Part shown: one piece after another, positions 26,471 to 37,870 of the stretch
How the letters are laid out: each line of letters begins with the position of its first letter
Position numbering within the stretch: the stretch's first letter is position 1
NCBI RefSeq assembly: GCF_014197535.1
Contig: NZ_JACIFV010000001.1
Span: 186,001 to 250,000, forward strand
Source of the DNA: Rhizobium aethiopicum
Lineage (GTDB): Bacteria > Pseudomonadota > Alphaproteobacteria > Rhizobiales > Rhizobiaceae
Reading direction: 5' to 3'
DNA length: 64,000 nucleotides
The notes under the pieces: model-generated
Databases searched by the model: none
Seen by the model: only the letters and a program-made list of their open reading frames with translations
What the model was told of the DNA's origin: nothing
Position numbers and translations under genes: made by a program

Positions 26471-27481
26471 TCAGTACTGGTCTTCGTAACGCTTGGCGAG
26501 ATCTTCGATGTTCTCGGGCGGCCATGCCGGCACTTCCATGCCGAGGTGCAGGCCCATGGAAGCGAGAACTTCCTTGATTTCGTTCAGCGACTTGCGACCA
26601 AAATTCGGCGTGCGGAGCATTTCTGCTTCGGTCTTCTGAATGAGGTCGCCGATGTAGACGATGTTGTCGTTCTTCAGGCAGTTTGCCGAACGGACCGACA
26701 GTTCGAGTTCGTCCACCTTCTTGAGGAGAGCCGGGTTGAAAGCGAGCTCGGTGACTGCTTCCTCTTCGGTTTCCTTCTGCGGCTCGTCGAAGTTGACGAA
26801 GACGCCAAGCTGATCCTGGAGGATGCGCGCCGCAAAAGCGACGGCGTCTTCGCCGGTGATCGAGCCATCGGTTTCGATGGTCATGTTCAGCTTGTCGTAG
26901 TCGAGAACCTGTCCTTCGCGGGTATTTTCAACCTTGTAGGACACCTTCTTGACCGGCGAATAAAGGCTGTCGACCGGGATGAGACCGATCGGAGCATCTT
27001 CCGCACGATTGCGCTCGGCCGGAACGTAGCCCTTGCCGTTGTTGACGGTGAATTCCATGCGGATTTCGGCGCCCTCGTCGAGCGTGCAGATGACATGCTC
27101 GGGGTTGAGGATTTCGATATCGCCGACCGTCTGGATGTCGCCAGCCGTCACAACGCCCGGGCCCTGTTTGCGCACGACCATGCGCTTTGCGTCGTCGCCA
27201 TCCATCTTGATGGCGATTTCCTTGATGTTGAGCACGATATCCGTGACGTCTTCGCGGACGCCCGGAATCGAGGAGAATTCATGCAGCACGCCATCGATCT
27301 GCACCGCCGTGACGGCAGCGCCGCGCAGCGAGGAGAGCAGAACGCGGCGAAGCGCATTGCCGAGGGTCAGGCCGAAGCCGCGCTCCAGCGGTTCAGCAAC
27401 AAGCGTCGCCCTGGTGCGCGAGCTCGAGGAGAACTCCACCTTGTTCGGCTTGATCAGTTCCTGCCAGTTCTTCTGAATCAT
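26471..27481 (-). CDS. rpoA: RNA polymerase alpha subunit
   Basis: The 336-residue protein has the N-terminal assembly domain ([20 protein letters not shown] near residue 33) and the C-terminal domain that contacts UP elements and activators ([19 protein letters not shown] near 258, then [18 protein letters not shown]). Length and spacing are normal. It lies 97 bp after rpsK. Confidence 0.98.
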   Translation of the reverse strand: MIQKNWQELIKPNKVEFSSSSRTRATLVAEPLERGFGLTLGNALRRVLLSSLRGAAVTAVQIDGVLHEFSSIPGVREDVTDIVLNIKEIAIKMDGDDAKRMVVRKQGPGVVTAGDIQTVGDIEILNPEHVICTLDEGAEIRMEFTVNNGKGYVPAERNRAEDAPIGLIPVDSLYSPVKKVSYKVENTREGQVLDYDKLNMTIETDGSITGEDAVAFAARILQDQLGVFVNFDEPQKETEEEAVTELAFNPALLKKVDELELSVRSANCLKNDNIVYIGDLIQKTEAEMLRTPNFGRKSLNEIKEVLASMGLHLGMEVPAWPPENIEDLAKRYEDQY

Positions 27482-27578
27482 GAGTTTGCCTTCCGTTCGT
27501 TGCCACCATCCAATCGTGGCAACCGAGCTTGAAAACCACCGGGAGCGCCAAGGCGCTCACCAGTGACGAGAGCGATGA

Positions 27579-27968
27579 TCAGACGCGGCGCTTCTTGCGC
27601 GGACGGCAGCCATTGTGCGGGATCGGGGTCACGTCGCGGATGGACGTGATCATGAAACCTGCAGCCTGGAGCGCGCGCAGAGCCGATTCACGACCCGAAC
27701 CCGGACCGCAGACTTCGACTTCCAGCGACTTCATGCCGTGCTCCTGGGCCTTCTTGGCGCAGTCTTCGGCGGCGATCTGGGCGGCGAAGGGGGTCGACTT
27801 GCGCGAGCCCTTGAAGCCCTTGGCGCCAGCCGACGACCAGGCGATCGCATTGCCCTGCGCATCAGTGATGGTGATCATCGTGTTGTTGAAGGTCGAGTTG
27901 ACGTGAGCGACACCCGACGAGATATTCTTGCGCTCGCGACGGCGAACGCGGACGGCTTCCTTAGCCAT
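27579..27968 (-). CDS. rpsK: Small-subunit ribosomal protein uS11
   Basis: 129 residues. The segment [18 protein letters not shown] near residue 18 and the C-terminus [16 protein letters not shown] are diagnostic of uS11, which sits on the 30S platform. It follows rpsM by about 130 bp. Confidence 0.98.
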   Translation of the reverse strand: MAKEAVRVRRRERKNISSGVAHVNSTFNNTMITITDAQGNAIAWSSAGAKGFKGSRKSTPFAAQIAAEDCAKKAQEHGMKSLEVEVCGPGSGRESALRALQAAGFMITSIRDVTPIPHNGCRPRKKRRV

Positions 27969-28101
27969 GCTATTCCTTTCGTTGATCTCTTCACCGCCGT
28001 AATACCAGCGGCTACACCGGAACGGCGCCTAAATGGTCCCGCTCCAAACTCAAAAGAGGCCGGCGCGGACCGCCAGCCTCCCCACCCCGGTTTCCCGGAA
28101 A

Positions 28102-28470
28102 TTACTTCTTCTTGCCAGCGATTGCCTTTGCCGGACCCTTACGGGTGCGGGCATTGGTGTGCGTGCGCTGACCGCGGACCGGAAGGCCGCGACGATGACG
28201 CAGGCCGCGGTAGCAGCCGAGGTCCATCAGACGCTTGATGTTCATCGCGGTTTCGCGACGAAGATCACCCTCGACCTGATAGTCGCGGTCGATGGCTTCG
28301 CGGATCTGAAGGACTTCAGCGTCCGTCAGCTGATGCACACGACGTTCAGCCGGAATACCGACCTTCTCGACGATTTCCTGTGCGAATTTCGGACCGATCC
28401 CGTGAATGTAGGTCAGCGCGATGACTACGCGCTTTGCAGTCGGGATGTTGACGCCAGCGATACGTGCCAC
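28102..28470 (-). CDS. rpsM: Small-subunit ribosomal protein uS13
   Basis: I start at GTG 28470 (122 residues, opening with [14 protein letters not shown] after the initiator) because AAGGAG lies 7 nt upstream and family members begin exactly here. [24 protein letters not shown] near residue 88 is the conserved C-terminal part. It follows adk by about 220 bp. Confidence 0.97.
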   Translation of the reverse strand: MARIAGVNIPTAKRVVIALTYIHGIGPKFAQEIVEKVGIPAERRVHQLTDAEVLQIREAIDRDYQVEGDLRRETAMNIKRLMDLGCYRGLRHRRGLPVRGQRTHTNARTRKGPAKAIAGKKK

Positions 28471-28692
28471 GCCTGTTCTCCTTGCATTCCAGTTGCCATC
28501 AGGCAAGTGGGCTTCGTTATGCGGCCCTCAGGACCGCCCGTTCAGATTTAATGTCCGTAACATGTCAAAACGACCGCACCCGGACTTCCCAGGGAAATCC
28601 GCGCCGATCGCAGGGAATGTCGCGAGTTGGCGCGGTGTTTAGCGGAATCACTGCTGAAAAGCAACCGTTTCCGCCAAGTTTATTTTCAAGCC

Positions 28693-29343
28693 TTACAGCT
28701 TGGAAAGAATGGCTTCGACCTCGGCAGTCACCTGATCGATTTCAGCCATGCCGTCGACAGACCTGAGCTTGCCCTTGGCATGGTAGTAACCGATCAGCGG
28801 TGAGGTCTCTTTGTAGTAGACCTGCAGCCGGGCCGTCATGGTCTCCGGATTGTCGTCGGGACGGCGCTTGAAGTGGGTAGAGCCGCACTTGTCGCACACA
28901 CCCTCATTGGCCGGGACCTTGTCCGTGTCGTGATAGACGCTACCGCACTGCGCACAGGAGTAGCGACCGGCAACGCGCCGGACGAGCTCAGCGTCGTCGA
29001 CGCGGAATTCGATGACGATAGAGAGATCGAGACCCTTTGCTCTCAGCATCGCTTCCGTAGCGTCCGCCTGAACAAGGGTCCTGGGGAAGCCATCAAGAAT
29101 GAAACCGTTGGCGCAATCGGGCTGATCGATTCGCTCGGAGACGATGGCGATGACGATCTCATCCGAGACCAGCTTGCCGGCGTCCATGACCGCCTTGGCG
29201 CGCTTGCCGACCTCCGTGCCGGCGTTGACCGCCGCACGCAGCATATCTCCCGTGGAAAGCTGCGGAATGCCGTGCTTTTCCACGATCCGCTGGGCCTGGG
29301 TTCCCTTGCCCGCGCCCGGCGGCCCCAAAAGGATAAGTCTCAT
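28693..29343 (-). CDS. adk: Adenylate kinase, zinc-lid type
   Basis: The 216-residue enzyme has the P-loop [10 protein letters not shown] at residues 7-16 and the AMP-binding [11 protein letters not shown]. The LID domain carries four cysteines (YSCAQCG and GVCDKCG), so a structural zinc is expected. It converts ATP and AMP to two ADP. The start overlaps the secY stop by 4 bp, the usual secY-adk coupling. Confidence 0.97.
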   Translation of the reverse strand: MRLILLGPPGAGKGTQAQRIVEKHGIPQLSTGDMLRAAVNAGTEVGKRAKAVMDAGKLVSDEIVIAIVSERIDQPDCANGFILDGFPRTLVQADATEAMLRAKGLDLSIVIEFRVDDAELVRRVAGRYSCAQCGSVYHDTDKVPANEGVCDKCGSTHFKRRPDDNPETMTARLQVYYKETSPLIGYYHAKGKLRSVDGMAEIDQVTAEVEAILSKL

Positions 29344-30680
29344 CGCCCCCTCTTTCCTCCTCGCAACTTTGATTTCTTGATCAGGCCTTCGTATTGCTGC
29401 GCGATCAGGTGACCCTGGATCTGTGCAACCGTATCAAGAGTTACGCTAACCACGATCAAAAGCGAAGTCCCACCAAGGGATAACGGAATGCCGGTTTGCG
29501 ACACCAAAATCTCCGGGAGGATGCAGACGAAGACGAGATAGATGGCGCCGATCACCGTGATTCGGGTCAGCACGTAGTCAATATATTCGGCGGTGCGCTC
29601 ACCGGGACGAATGCCGGGAATAAAGCCGCCATGCTTCTTCAGATTGTCGGCCGTGTCCTTCGGATTGAAGACGATGGCCGTATAGAAGAAGGCGAAGAAG
29701 GCGATCAGCGCCGCGTAGAGCACCATGTAGAGCGGCTGGCCATGGCCGAGGGCGGCAACGATCGACGTCGCCCAGGCAGGCATCGCCGTGGTGTTGGCAA
29801 AGCCCGCGACCGTCGCTGGCAGAAGCAGCAGCGAAGAGGCAAAAATCGCCGGGATCACGCCCGACGTGTTGAGCTTCAGCGGCAGATGCGACGTATCGCC
29901 CTGGAACATACGGTTGCCGACCTGGCGCTTCGGATACTGGATCAGCAGCCGGCGCTGGGCGCGCTCTACGAAGACGATGACACCGATGACGGCGATCGCG
30001 ACAATGATGACGAGCAGGATGAGACCGGTCGAGAGCGCGCCGGTGCGGCCGAGTTCGAGCGTGCCGGCAAGCGCGCTCGGAAGGCCGGCTGCGATACCGG
30101 CGAAGATGATCAGCGAAATGCCGTTGCCGATACCGCGCGAGGTGATCTGCTCGCCGAGCCACATCAGGAACATCGTGCCGCCGAGCAGCGTCAGAACGGT
30201 GGAAATCCGGAAGAACCAGCCCGGATCGACGACAAGGCCCTGGCCGCTCTCAAGGCCGGCGGCAATGCCATAAGCCTGAAGCGCACCCAGAATGACGGTG
30301 CCGTAGCGGGTGTACTGGTTGATGATCTTGCGACCCTGCTCGCCTTCCTTCTTCAGGTTTTCAAGCGTCGGCACGACCGAAGTCATCAGCTGCACGATGA
30401 TCGAAGCGGAGATATAGGGCATGATACCGAGCGCAAAGATCGCCATGCGCTGAACGGCGCCGCCCGAGAACATGTTGAAAAGGCCGAGAATACCGCCTGC
30501 CTGGCCGCGGAACGCCTGGGCATAAGCTTCGGGATTGAGGCCCGGGAGCGGGATATGGGTGCCGAGCCTATACACGAGGAGAGCTGCCAGTGTGAACCAC
30601 AGACGCTTCTTCAAATCCTCGGCTTTGGCAAAGGTCGAAAAATTGAGGTTGGATGCCAATTGTTCCGCTGCAGAAGCCAT
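29340..30680 (-). CDS. secY: Protein translocase channel subunit SecY
   Basis: A 446-residue protein with ten hydrophobic segments. Family landmarks include [12 protein letters not shown] near residue 38, [15 protein letters not shown] near 85 and the C-terminal cytoplasmic [13 protein letters not shown] near 355. With SecE (encoded at 58.1 kb) and SecG it forms the inner-membrane export channel. It follows rplO by 233 bp, in which a terminator-like hairpin lies. Confidence 0.98.
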   Translation of the reverse strand: MASAAEQLASNLNFSTFAKAEDLKKRLWFTLAALLVYRLGTHIPLPGLNPEAYAQAFRGQAGGILGLFNMFSGGAVQRMAIFALGIMPYISASIIVQLMTSVVPTLENLKKEGEQGRKIINQYTRYGTVILGALQAYGIAAGLESGQGLVVDPGWFFRISTVLTLLGGTMFLMWLGEQITSRGIGNGISLIIFAGIAAGLPSALAGTLELGRTGALSTGLILLVIIVAIAVIGVIVFVERAQRRLLIQYPKRQVGNRMFQGDTSHLPLKLNTSGVIPAIFASSLLLLPATVAGFANTTAMPAWATSIVAALGHGQPLYMVLYAALIAFFAFFYTAIVFNPKDTADNLKKHGGFIPGIRPGERTAEYIDYVLTRITVIGAIYLVFVCILPEILVSQTGIPLSLGGTSLLIVVSVTLDTVAQIQGHLIAQQYEGLIKKSKLRGGKRGR

Positions 30681-30871
30681 GCGATTCTCCGCCCTACCAA
30701 TTCCGGCGTCCCTGGGGAAATACCGGCCCCGGAATCAGTATGAAAATAATTCAAAACCGGGCTTTGGACGGATTGCAGCGCAACCCCATGCCTCACCCTT
30801 GTTTTCCAGTCTTACCGGCATGACGCGGGCGCGCCAGCCAAGTTTTTGTGAGGCCCACATATGGGAGCAAA

Positions 30872-30900
30872 ATCGCCCGGTGTGAAGCACCCCGGGCGAT
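30872..30900 (-). terminator. Terminator-like hairpin between rplO and secY
   Basis: ATCGCCCGG (30872-30880) pairs with CCGGGCGAT (30892-30900), with further TG/CA pairing across a small bulge. On the minus strand a TTTT run follows the stem. It lies just after the rplO stop, inside the operon, so it looks like an attenuator that would lower secY expression relative to the ribosomal genes. Confidence 0.65.
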
Positions 30901-30913
30901 ATATCATCAGATA

Positions 30914-31390
30914 TTATTCTGCTGCAGCCGGAGCCGAAAGCAGCGTCACTGTGCCGCCGGCCTTTTCGATCTTCTCGACGGCGGGCTTGGAAGCGCCTGC
31001 GACGACGATGGTGATCTTGGCCTTGAGCTCGCCGTCGGCGAGAACGCGAACGCCATCCTTGGCGCGGCGGATAACGCCGGCAGCCTTCAGGGCAGCTGCG
31101 TCAACAGTCGCCTTGGCATCGAGCTTGCCGGCGTCGATCGCAGCCTGAATGCGGCCGAGCGACACGACAACAAAATCGGAAGCGAAAATGTTGTTGAAGC
31201 CGCGCTTCGGCAGGCGACGATAGATCGGCATCTGGCCGCCTTCGAAGCCGTTGATGGCGACGCCGGAACGGGACTTCTGACCCTTGACACCGCGACCAGC
31301 CGTCTTGCCGGAGCCCGAACCGATACCGCGGCCGAGGCGCTTGCGGCTGTGGGTCGAGCCTTCGTTGTCCTTGATTTCATTGAGTTTCAT
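30914..31390 (-). CDS. rplO: Large-subunit ribosomal protein uL15
   Basis: The start at 31390 gives 158 residues opening [20 protein letters not shown], the known uL15 N-terminus; GGAGGAAACGC precedes it, and the longer frame upstream is rejected. [13 protein letters not shown] near residue 33 is diagnostic. The Ala-rich C-terminus ends SAPAAAE. Confidence 0.98.
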   Translation of the reverse strand: MKLNEIKDNEGSTHSRKRLGRGIGSGSGKTAGRGVKGQKSRSGVAINGFEGGQMPIYRRLPKRGFNNIFASDFVVVSLGRIQAAIDAGKLDAKATVDAAALKAAGVIRRAKDGVRVLADGELKAKITIVVAGASKPAVEKIEKAGGTVTLLSAPAAAE

Positions 31391-31406
31391 GAGCGTTTCC
31401 TCCGTC

Positions 31407-31616
31407 TCACTTCTCGTCGACGATGCGAACGAGATGCTGGACAGCACGGATCATGCCGCGAACGGAAGGAGTATCCTCCAGCGTGCGGCGACGGTGCATT
31501 TTGTTCAGTCCGAGACCGATCAGCGTGCGCTGCTGGACGTCCGGACGGCGAATCGGGCTGCCGATCTGTTCGATCGTCACAGTCTTCGCTTCAGCCTTCT
31601 TGGTAGCCTTGGCCAT
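31407..31616 (-). CDS. rpmD: Large-subunit ribosomal protein uL30
   Basis: 69 residues, with [18 protein letters not shown] and a [18 protein letters not shown] stretch typical of uL30. A short Lys/Ala-rich N-terminal extension ([10 protein letters not shown]) precedes the core. It sits between rpsE and rplO with gaps under 20 bp. Confidence 0.97.
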   Translation of the reverse strand: MAKATKKAEAKTVTIEQIGSPIRRPDVQQRTLIGLGLNKMHRRRTLEDTPSVRGMIRAVQHLVRIVDEK

Positions 31617-31629
31617 TGGTCAGCTCCTC

Positions 31630-32199
31630 TTATTCTTCAGAGGCGTTGCCGGAGGCGCTACGACGAGCCTGCAGCGTTGCATACTTGATGCCGCGCTGAG
31701 CTGCGATGTCCTTCGGGTGAACCTGGTGCTTCAGAGCGTCGAAGGTGGCGCGAACCATGTTGTAGGGGTTCGACGAACCGGTCGACTTGGCGACGACGTC
31801 GTGCATGCCGAGCGTTTCGAATACGGCGCGCATCGGACCGCCGGCGATGATGCCGGTACCGACCTTGGCGGAGCGCAGCAGAACCTTGCCGGCGCCGTGG
31901 CGGCCGTGGACGTCGTGATGCAGCGTACGGCCGTCACGCAGCGGTACGAAGATCAGCTCGCGCTTGGCGGCTTCGGTTGCCTTGCGGATGGCTTCCGGCA
32001 CTTCGCGCGCCTTGCCATGGCCGAAGCCGACGCGGCCCTTCTGGTCGCCGACGACGACGAGTGCTGCGAAACCAAAACGACGGCCGCCCTTGACGACCTT
32101 GGCGACGCGGTTGATCGCGACCAGCTTGTCGACGAATTCGCTATCGCGCTCTTCACGGCTCTGGCGGTCTTCCCGCTGCGGCCTTCTTTCCTGTGCCAT
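31630..32199 (-). CDS. rpsE: Small-subunit ribosomal protein uS5
   Basis: 189 residues. A charged N-terminal extension ([17 protein letters not shown]) precedes the conserved [23 protein letters not shown] near residue 43 and the [13 protein letters not shown] region. uS5 contributes to decoding accuracy. Confidence 0.98.
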   Translation of the reverse strand: MAQERRPQREDRQSREERDSEFVDKLVAINRVAKVVKGGRRFGFAALVVVGDQKGRVGFGHGKAREVPEAIRKATEAAKRELIFVPLRDGRTLHHDVHGRHGAGKVLLRSAKVGTGIIAGGPMRAVFETLGMHDVVAKSTGSSNPYNMVRATFDALKHQVHPKDIAAQRGIKYATLQARRSASGNASEE

Positions 32200-32332
32200 T
32201 GTCCTCTTCCTTTTTCTTTTCCGGGTGCAATCGGCAAATGAATGTGGACCGCATCAGCCTCCCCTTCTTACCGGGGAGTGCCTGCGGTCCGGCGAAACTC
32301 CGGCCGGAGCGACAGCGCCGGCCGGAAACTGA

Positions 32333-32695
32333 TCAGAAGGTCAGACCGCCTTCGCGGGCCGCTTCGGCGAGAGCCTTGATGCGGCCGTGATAGATGAAGG
32401 CGCCACGGTCGAATACGACGTCCGTAACACCGGCCTTGGAGGCGCGCTCGGCGACGAGCTTGCCCACGGCGGCGGCGGCGGCGGTATCGGCACCGGTCTT
32501 CAGAGAACCGCGCAGATCCTTGTCGAGGGTGGAGGCGGACGCAAGCGTCTTGCCGGCCACGTCATCGATGATCTGGGCATAGATGTTCTTCGAGGAGCGA
32601 TGAACCGACAGGCGCGGACGGCCATTGGCCACCGACTTGATATGACGGCGCACGCGGTTGGCACGACGTGCAAGTGCTTCTTTCCTGCTAGCCAT
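32333..32695 (-). CDS. rplR: Large-subunit ribosomal protein uL18
   Basis: 120 residues. The N-terminal [12 protein letters not shown], the central [18 protein letters not shown] and the C-terminal [21 protein letters not shown] are diagnostic. uL18 binds 5S rRNA. It follows rplF by 12 bp; a 133-bp gap separates it from rpsE. Confidence 0.98.
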   Translation of the reverse strand: MASRKEALARRANRVRRHIKSVANGRPRLSVHRSSKNIYAQIIDDVAGKTLASASTLDKDLRGSLKTGADTAAAAAVGKLVAERASKAGVTDVVFDRGAFIYHGRIKALAEAAREGGLTF

Positions 32696-32707
32696 TTCGC
32701 GTGATCC

Positions 32708-33241
<534 letters not shown>

Positions 33242-33283
33242 GTTTCAATCCTGTCTGTTCGCTATGGAGATCCCTGCCCGATC

Positions 33284-33682
33284 TTAGAAGACCGAGCAAA
33301 GAACCTCGCCACCAACGTTCTGTTCGCGAGCCTGGTGATCGGCCATCACACCCTTCGGAGTCGAAAGGATGGTGATGCCGAGGCCGTTCGCGACCTGCGG
33401 AATGGACTTGACCGAGACATAAACCCGGCGGCCCGGCTTCGACACACGGCCGATCTCACGGATCACCGATGCGCCTTCATAGTACTTCAGCTCGATGTTG
33501 AGCTCCGACTTGCCATTGCCGAAATCGACAACGGAATAGCCACGGATGTAGCCTTCGGACTGCAGGACATCGAGAACACGCGCACGGAGCTTGGACGCAG
33601 GCGTCGAAACCGACGACTTGCGGCGGGAAGCGCCGTTGCGGATACGGGTGAGCATATCGCCCAACGGATCAGTCATTGTCAT
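33284..33682 (-). CDS. rpsH: Small-subunit ribosomal protein uS8
   Basis: 132 residues, opening [13 protein letters not shown] with the conserved C-terminus [26 protein letters not shown] upstream allows either ATG 33682 or the ATG two codons later. In E. coli S8 represses its own operon; no equivalent site could be confirmed here. Confidence 0.97.
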   Translation of the reverse strand: MTMTDPLGDMLTRIRNGASRRKSSVSTPASKLRARVLDVLQSEGYIRGYSVVDFGNGKSELNIELKYYEGASVIREIGRVSKPGRRVYVSVKSIPQVANGLGITILSTPKGVMADHQAREQNVGGEVLCSVF

Positions 33683-33694
33683 CTAACCTGCTCC

Positions 33695-34000
33695 TTACCA
33701 GCTCGACTTGACGATGCCCGGCACCTTGCCGAGATTGCCGAGTTCACGCAGCGCGATACGCGACATGCGCAGTTTGCGGTAGTATGCGCGCGGACGGCCC
33801 GATACTTCGCAACGGTTGCGAATGCGGGTCTTCGATCCATCGCGCGGCAGGGATGCCAGCTTGATCGAGGCCTTGAACCGCTCTTCGATCGGAAGAGCCT
33901 GGTTCATGATAATCGCCTTCAACGCAGCCCGCTTTGCGGCCTGGTTGGCGACCGTATTACGGCGGCGCTTGTTCTTTTCAACTGCGCTTGTCTTCGCCAT
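33695..34000 (-). CDS. rpsN: Small-subunit ribosomal protein uS14 (zinc-free type)
   Basis: The start at 34000 gives 101 residues, [15 protein letters not shown]. The C-terminal [24 protein letters not shown] is diagnostic. The long form lacks the CxxC pairs of zinc-binding uS14. A longer upstream frame overlaps rplE and is rejected. Confidence 0.97.
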   Translation of the reverse strand: MAKTSAVEKNKRRRNTVANQAAKRAALKAIIMNQALPIEERFKASIKLASLPRDGSKTRIRNRCEVSGRPRAYYRKLRMSRIALRELGNLGKVPGIVKSSW

Positions 34001-34032
34001 GTCAGGTTCCTTTTCTACGCTCGTCGTTACGG

Positions 34033-34590
34033 TTATTGACGGAACGGGAAGCTGAACTCCTTCAGGAGAGTCCGTGCTTCGTCGTCGGTCGTCGCCGTCG
34101 TGCAAACGATGATGTCCATGCCCCACATCTGATCAACCTTGTCGTAGTTGATTTCAGGGAACACAATGTGCTCCTTGATGCCCATGGCGAAGTTGCCACG
34201 GCCGTCAAAGCTCTTCGGGTTCAGGCCGCGGAAGTCGCGAACGCGCGGGAGCGCGATGTTGACCAGGCGATCCAGGAACTCGTACATGCGGGCGCCGCGC
34301 AGGGTGACCTTTGCGCCGATCGGCATGTTTTCGCGGACCTTGAAGCCTGCGATAGAGTTGCGTGCGCGGGTGATGACCGGCTTCTGACCGGCGATCGCTG
34401 CGAGGTCGGCGGCAGCAACCGTCGGCTTCTTCGAGTCAGCGGTCGCTTCACCGACGCCCATGTTGATCACGATCTTGTCGAGCTTCGGGATCATCATCTC
34501 GTTGGCGTAGGAGAACTTCTCCTGCATCGCCTTGCGGATGCGCTCGACATATTCCTTCTTGAGCCGCGGCTCGTATTTTGCCTCAGCCAT
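34033..34590 (-). CDS. rplE: Large-subunit ribosomal protein uL5
   Basis: 185 residues, with [11 protein letters not shown] near residue 44 and [19 protein letters not shown] at the C-terminus. uL5 binds 5S rRNA at the central protuberance. The start overlaps the rplX stop by 8 bp. Confidence 0.98.
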   Translation of the reverse strand: MAEAKYEPRLKKEYVERIRKAMQEKFSYANEMMIPKLDKIVINMGVGEATADSKKPTVAAADLAAIAGQKPVITRARNSIAGFKVRENMPIGAKVTLRGARMYEFLDRLVNIALPRVRDFRGLNPKSFDGRGNFAMGIKEHIVFPEINYDKVDQMWGMDIIVCTTATTDDEARTLLKEFSFPFRQ

Positions 34591-34891
34591 CGATCACTTC
34601 TCCAGAACGCTTGGCCACGCGGACCTTCTTGCCGTCAACGACCTTGAAACCGACGCGGGTCGGCTTGCCGTCCTTGTCGACGATTGCAATGTTGGACAGG
34701 TGAACCGGGGCTTCCTTGTTGATGATGCCGGCTTCCTGGGTCTGCGTCTGGCGCTGGTGGCGCTTTACGACGTTGACGCCACGGACGACGGCACGATCTT
34801 CCTTCGGCATGACCTGAACGACTTCGCCGGTGCGGCCCTTGTCCTTGCCAGCGAGCATGACGACCTTGTCGCCTTTACGAATCTTTTGCAT
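34583..34891 (-). CDS. rplX: Large-subunit ribosomal protein uL24
   Basis: 102 residues, opening [20 protein letters not shown], a KOW motif that marks uL24. [18 protein letters not shown] is the conserved middle. It follows rplN by 12 bp. Confidence 0.98.
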   Translation of the reverse strand: MQKIRKGDKVVMLAGKDKGRTGEVVQVMPKEDRAVVRGVNVVKRHQRQTQTQEAGIINKEAPVHLSNIAIVDKDGKPTRVGFKVVDGKKVRVAKRSGEVIDG

Positions 34892-34903
34892 CGCTTCCGC
34901 TCC

Positions 34904-35272
34904 TTACAGTACTTCGGGAGCCAGCGAGATGATCTTCATGTGGTTCTTGGCGCGAAGTTCGCGCGGAACCGGTCCGAAGATACGGGTGCCGATCGGCTCT
35001 TTCTTGTTGTCGATGAGGACTGCTGCGTTGGTGTCGAAGCGGATGACCGAGCCATCCGGACGACGGATATCCTTGGCGGTGCGAACGACAACCGCCTTCA
35101 TCACGTCACCCTTCTTCACGCGGCCGCGCGGGATCGCTTCCTTGATCGAAACGACGATGACGTCGCCGATCGAGGCATACTTGCGCTTCGAGCCGCCCAG
35201 CACCTTGATGCACATGACACGACGTGCGCCGGAATTATCCGCGACGTCGAGGTTTGTTTGCATCTGAATCAT
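34904..35272 (-). CDS. rplN: Large-subunit ribosomal protein uL14
   Basis: The start at 35272 gives 122 residues, [21 protein letters not shown], the canonical length. It is the first gene of the spc part. The 261-bp gap before it is the largest inside the S10-spc block and lies where E. coli starts the separate spc operon. Confidence 0.98.
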   Translation of the reverse strand: MIQMQTNLDVADNSGARRVMCIKVLGGSKRKYASIGDVIVVSIKEAIPRGRVKKGDVMKAVVVRTAKDIRRPDGSVIRFDTNAAVLIDNKKEPIGTRIFGPVPRELRAKNHMKIISLAPEVL

Positions 35273-35533
35273 ATCAGGTCGCCTTCTTGGTTTACCGGAA
35301 TGGTTGGGCCTAAGCCCCCTACCCCGGCTTATGAAAATGTTCGCCGGCCAACCTACCGTAACGGCAGGCAAAAACACGGCATAGCTGAATAGCGCGGGGT
35401 CGATCGTGCCAGGGTGGTTTCCCGAACGGGACCTTCCGTGCGCTCAAAGCAAAAGAACGCCCGGCATTCGAGCGTTCTGACGCTGCTTCATACAGATATT
35501 TCGGCGAGACGCAAGGCCTCGCACAAAATTCTG
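35273..35533 (-). promoter_or_regulatory. S10-spc junction spacer (rpsQ to rplN)
   Basis: A 261-bp gap without a gene. An imperfect hairpin with arms AGAACGC and GCGTTCT lies around 35453-35478, shortly after the rpsQ stop. The position matches the E. coli S10/spc operon boundary, so a secondary promoter or partial terminator is plausible. I could not pick out a convincing promoter. Confidence 0.4.
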
Positions 35534-35773
35534 TTACTTGCCCTGGGCGGCAATCACCGTCCAGCGCTTGTCCTTGGAGATCGGCGCGCATTCCTCGATG
35601 GATACGGTATCGCCGATCTTGTACTGGTTGTTTTCGTCGTGGGCCTTGTACTTCTTGGAACGACGAACGGTCTTCTGGAGCAGCGGGTGAGCGAATCGAC
35701 GCTCAACACGGACCACTACCGTCTTCTCGTTCTTGTCGCCAACGACGACGCCCTGCAGGATGCGCTTCGGCAT
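35534..35773 (-). CDS. rpsQ: Small-subunit ribosomal protein uS17
   Basis: 79 residues, [21 protein letters not shown], with [18 protein letters not shown] in the middle. It is the last gene of the S10 part and follows rpmC by 12 bp. Confidence 0.98.
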   Translation of the reverse strand: MPKRILQGVVVGDKNEKTVVVRVERRFAHPLLQKTVRRSKKYKAHDENNQYKIGDTVSIEECAPISKDKRWTVIAAQGK

Positions 35774-35785
35774 GTTTTTCTTCCT

Positions 35786-35986
35786 TTAGGCCTTAACTTC
35801 TGCCGCCTTCTGGCGGGCAATGGTTTTGACGCGGGCGATGTCCTTGCGGACTTCGTTGATGCGCGAGGACTTTTCGAGCTGGCCGGTCGCCTTCTGGAAG
35901 CGCAGGTTGAACTGCTCCTTCTTCAGCTTGGCAAGCTCGTCCTTGAGTTGGTCGGCGCTGAGCGCGCGAACGTCTGAGGCTTTCAT
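35786..35986 (-). CDS. rpmC: Large-subunit ribosomal protein uL29
   Basis: 66 residues, mostly two helices, with [34 protein letters not shown] core sequence at about residues 15-45. uL29 lies at the peptide exit and takes part in binding SRP and trigger factor. It sits 12 bp after rplP. Confidence 0.97.
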   Translation of the reverse strand: MKASDVRALSADQLKDELAKLKKEQFNLRFQKATGQLEKSSRINEVRKDIARVKTIARQKAAEVKA

Positions 35987-35998
35987 GAGCTCAATCCC

Positions 35999-36412
35999 TT
36001 ACTCTGCAATGCGCTGTACGAAGCGCGTCTTGACCGAGAGCTTGGCAGAGCCGAGGCGAAGCGCCTCGCGGGCGATCTCTTCGCTGACGCCGTCGATCTC
36101 GAACATCATACGACCGGGCTTGACCTTGCATGCCCAGTACTCAACGGAGCCCTTACCTTTACCCATGCGGACTTCGGTCGGCTTTGCGGTTACCGGAACG
36201 TCCGGGAACACGCGGATCCATACACGGCCGGCGCGCTTCATGTAACGCGTGATCGCGCGGCGAGCCGCTTCGATCTCGCGTGCGTTGACGCGGTTGGGCT
36301 CCTGAGCCTTCAGGCCGAATTCGCCGAATGCCAAGTCAGAACCGCCCTTGGCGACGCCCTTGATGCGGCCCTTGAACTGCTTGCGGTACTTAGTACGCTT
36401 TGGCTGCAACAT
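35999..36412 (-). CDS. rplP: Large-subunit ribosomal protein uL16
   Basis: 137 residues, [19 protein letters not shown], with [19 protein letters not shown] near residue 80. uL16 helps place the A-site tRNA. The length is canonical. Confidence 0.98.
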   Translation of the reverse strand: MLQPKRTKYRKQFKGRIKGVAKGGSDLAFGEFGLKAQEPNRVNAREIEAARRAITRYMKRAGRVWIRVFPDVPVTAKPTEVRMGKGKGSVEYWACKVKPGRMMFEIDGVSEEIAREALRLGSAKLSVKTRFVQRIAE

Positions 36413-36450
36413 TTTCTTACTTCTCCGAGCTTATCTTTCGCCAGCGCTAA

Positions 36451-37185
36451 TTACGCGTTGTCGCGTTCGCGGCGACGATCGCCACGGTCGCGTTCGCGGC
36501 TTGCCGGACCCTGTGCGTCGCCTTCCAGCGCGCGACGTTCGGAAGCCATCGGATCGTGCTCAAGGATTTCGCCCTTGAAGATCCAGACCTTGATGCCGCA
36601 GATACCGAATGCGGTTTCGGCTTCTGCCGTGCCGTAATCGATGTCGGCGCGCAGCGTGTGCAGCGGCACGCGACCTTCGCGGTACCATTCAGTACGGGCG
36701 ATTTCAGCACCGCCGAGACGGCCGGCGCAGGTGATCTTGATGCCTTCGGCACCAAGACGCATTGCCGACTGAACGGCGCGCTTCATGGCGCGGCGGAAAG
36801 CCACGCGGCGCTCGAGCTGCTGGGCGATCGACTGAGCGACCAGCGTCGCGTCGACTTCGGGCTTGCGCACTTCGACGATGTTGAGGTGCGTTTCCGAATT
36901 GGTCATGTCCGACAGCTTCTTGCGGAGCTTGTCGATGTCGGCGCCCTTACGGCCGATGATCAGGCCCGGACGGGCCGAGTGGATCGTGACGCGGCACTTC
37001 TTGTGCGGACGCTCGATGACCACCTTCGAGATGCCTGCCTGCTTCAGTTCGCTCATAACGAACTTGCGCATCTTGAGGTCTTCGTGCAGCAGCTGGCCGT
37101 ACTCGGCATTGTCCGCAAACCAGCGGCTATCCCAAGTACGGTTGATGCCGAGACGGAAACCGATCGGATTGATTTTCTGACCCAT
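36451..37185 (-). CDS. rpsC: Small-subunit ribosomal protein uS3
   Basis: 244 residues, [22 protein letters not shown], with the KH-domain [14 protein letters not shown] near residue 80. The C-terminal tail is unusually rich in Arg and Asp ([18 protein letters not shown] repeats). The start overlaps the rplV stop by one base (TAATG). Confidence 0.98.
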   Translation of the reverse strand: MGQKINPIGFRLGINRTWDSRWFADNAEYGQLLHEDLKMRKFVMSELKQAGISKVVIERPHKKCRVTIHSARPGLIIGRKGADIDKLRKKLSDMTNSETHLNIVEVRKPEVDATLVAQSIAQQLERRVAFRRAMKRAVQSAMRLGAEGIKITCAGRLGGAEIARTEWYREGRVPLHTLRADIDYGTAEAETAFGICGIKVWIFKGEILEHDPMASERRALEGDAQGPASRERDRGDRRRERDNA

Positions 37186-37574
37186 TATGCGGCCTCCTCT
37201 GCTGCCTGCACTTCACGAACGACGATCGTCAGGTGCGCGAAGGGCTTTTCGATGCGCGACGCGCGACCGCGGCCACGAGCGTGGAAACGCTTCATGACGA
37301 TCGATTTGCCGACATAGGCCTCGGCGACGACAAGCGCGTCGACGTCAAGATCGTGGTTGTTCTCGGCGTTGGCGATCGCGGATTCAAGCGTCTTCCTGAC
37401 GGCGCCCGCGATGCGCTTGCGGGAGAACTCCAGCTCAGCGAGTGCACGCTCGACCTTCTTGCCGCGGATGGCCGCAGCAACCAGGTTGAGCTTCTGGGGG
37501 CTGACGCGGAGCGTGCGGGCGACTGCTTGCGCCTCGTTGTCCTTCAGCCGGCGTTCGGCTTTTGCCTTGCCCAT
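37185..37574 (-). CDS. rplV: Large-subunit ribosomal protein uL22
   Basis: 129 residues. [23 protein letters not shown] near residue 21 and the exit-tunnel loop [20 protein letters not shown] near residue 93 are diagnostic. It begins 2 bp after the rpsS stop. Confidence 0.98.
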   Translation of the reverse strand: MGKAKAERRLKDNEAQAVARTLRVSPQKLNLVAAAIRGKKVERALAELEFSRKRIAGAVRKTLESAIANAENNHDLDVDALVVAEAYVGKSIVMKRFHARGRGRASRIEKPFAHLTIVVREVQAAEEAA

Positions 37575-37576
37575 TG

Positions 37577-37855
37577 TTACTTCCTCTTCGCCTTCTTGTC
37601 CGCGCCGTGACCGTAGTAGGTGCGGGTCGGAGAGAATTCACCGAATTTGTGACCGACCATGTCTTCATTGACGCTGACCGGGACATGTTTGCTGCCGTTG
37701 TAGACGCCGAAGGTAAGACCGACGAACTGCGGCAGGATCGTGGAGCGACGGCTCCAGATCTTGATCACTTCTGCACGTCCGCCTTCACGAACCTTCTCAG
37801 CCTTCTTGAGAAGATAGCCGTCAACGAACGGACCTTTCCATACTGAACGAGCCAT
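37577..37855 (-). CDS. rpsS: Small-subunit ribosomal protein uS19
   Basis: 92 residues, [19 protein letters not shown], with [19 protein letters not shown] and a basic C-terminus. Canonical length; it follows rplB by 15 bp. Confidence 0.98.
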   Translation of the reverse strand: MARSVWKGPFVDGYLLKKAEKVREGGRAEVIKIWSRRSTILPQFVGLTFGVYNGSKHVPVSVNEDMVGHKFGEFSPTRTYYGHGADKKAKRK

Positions 37856-37870
37856 TGGAGACTTCCTCTC

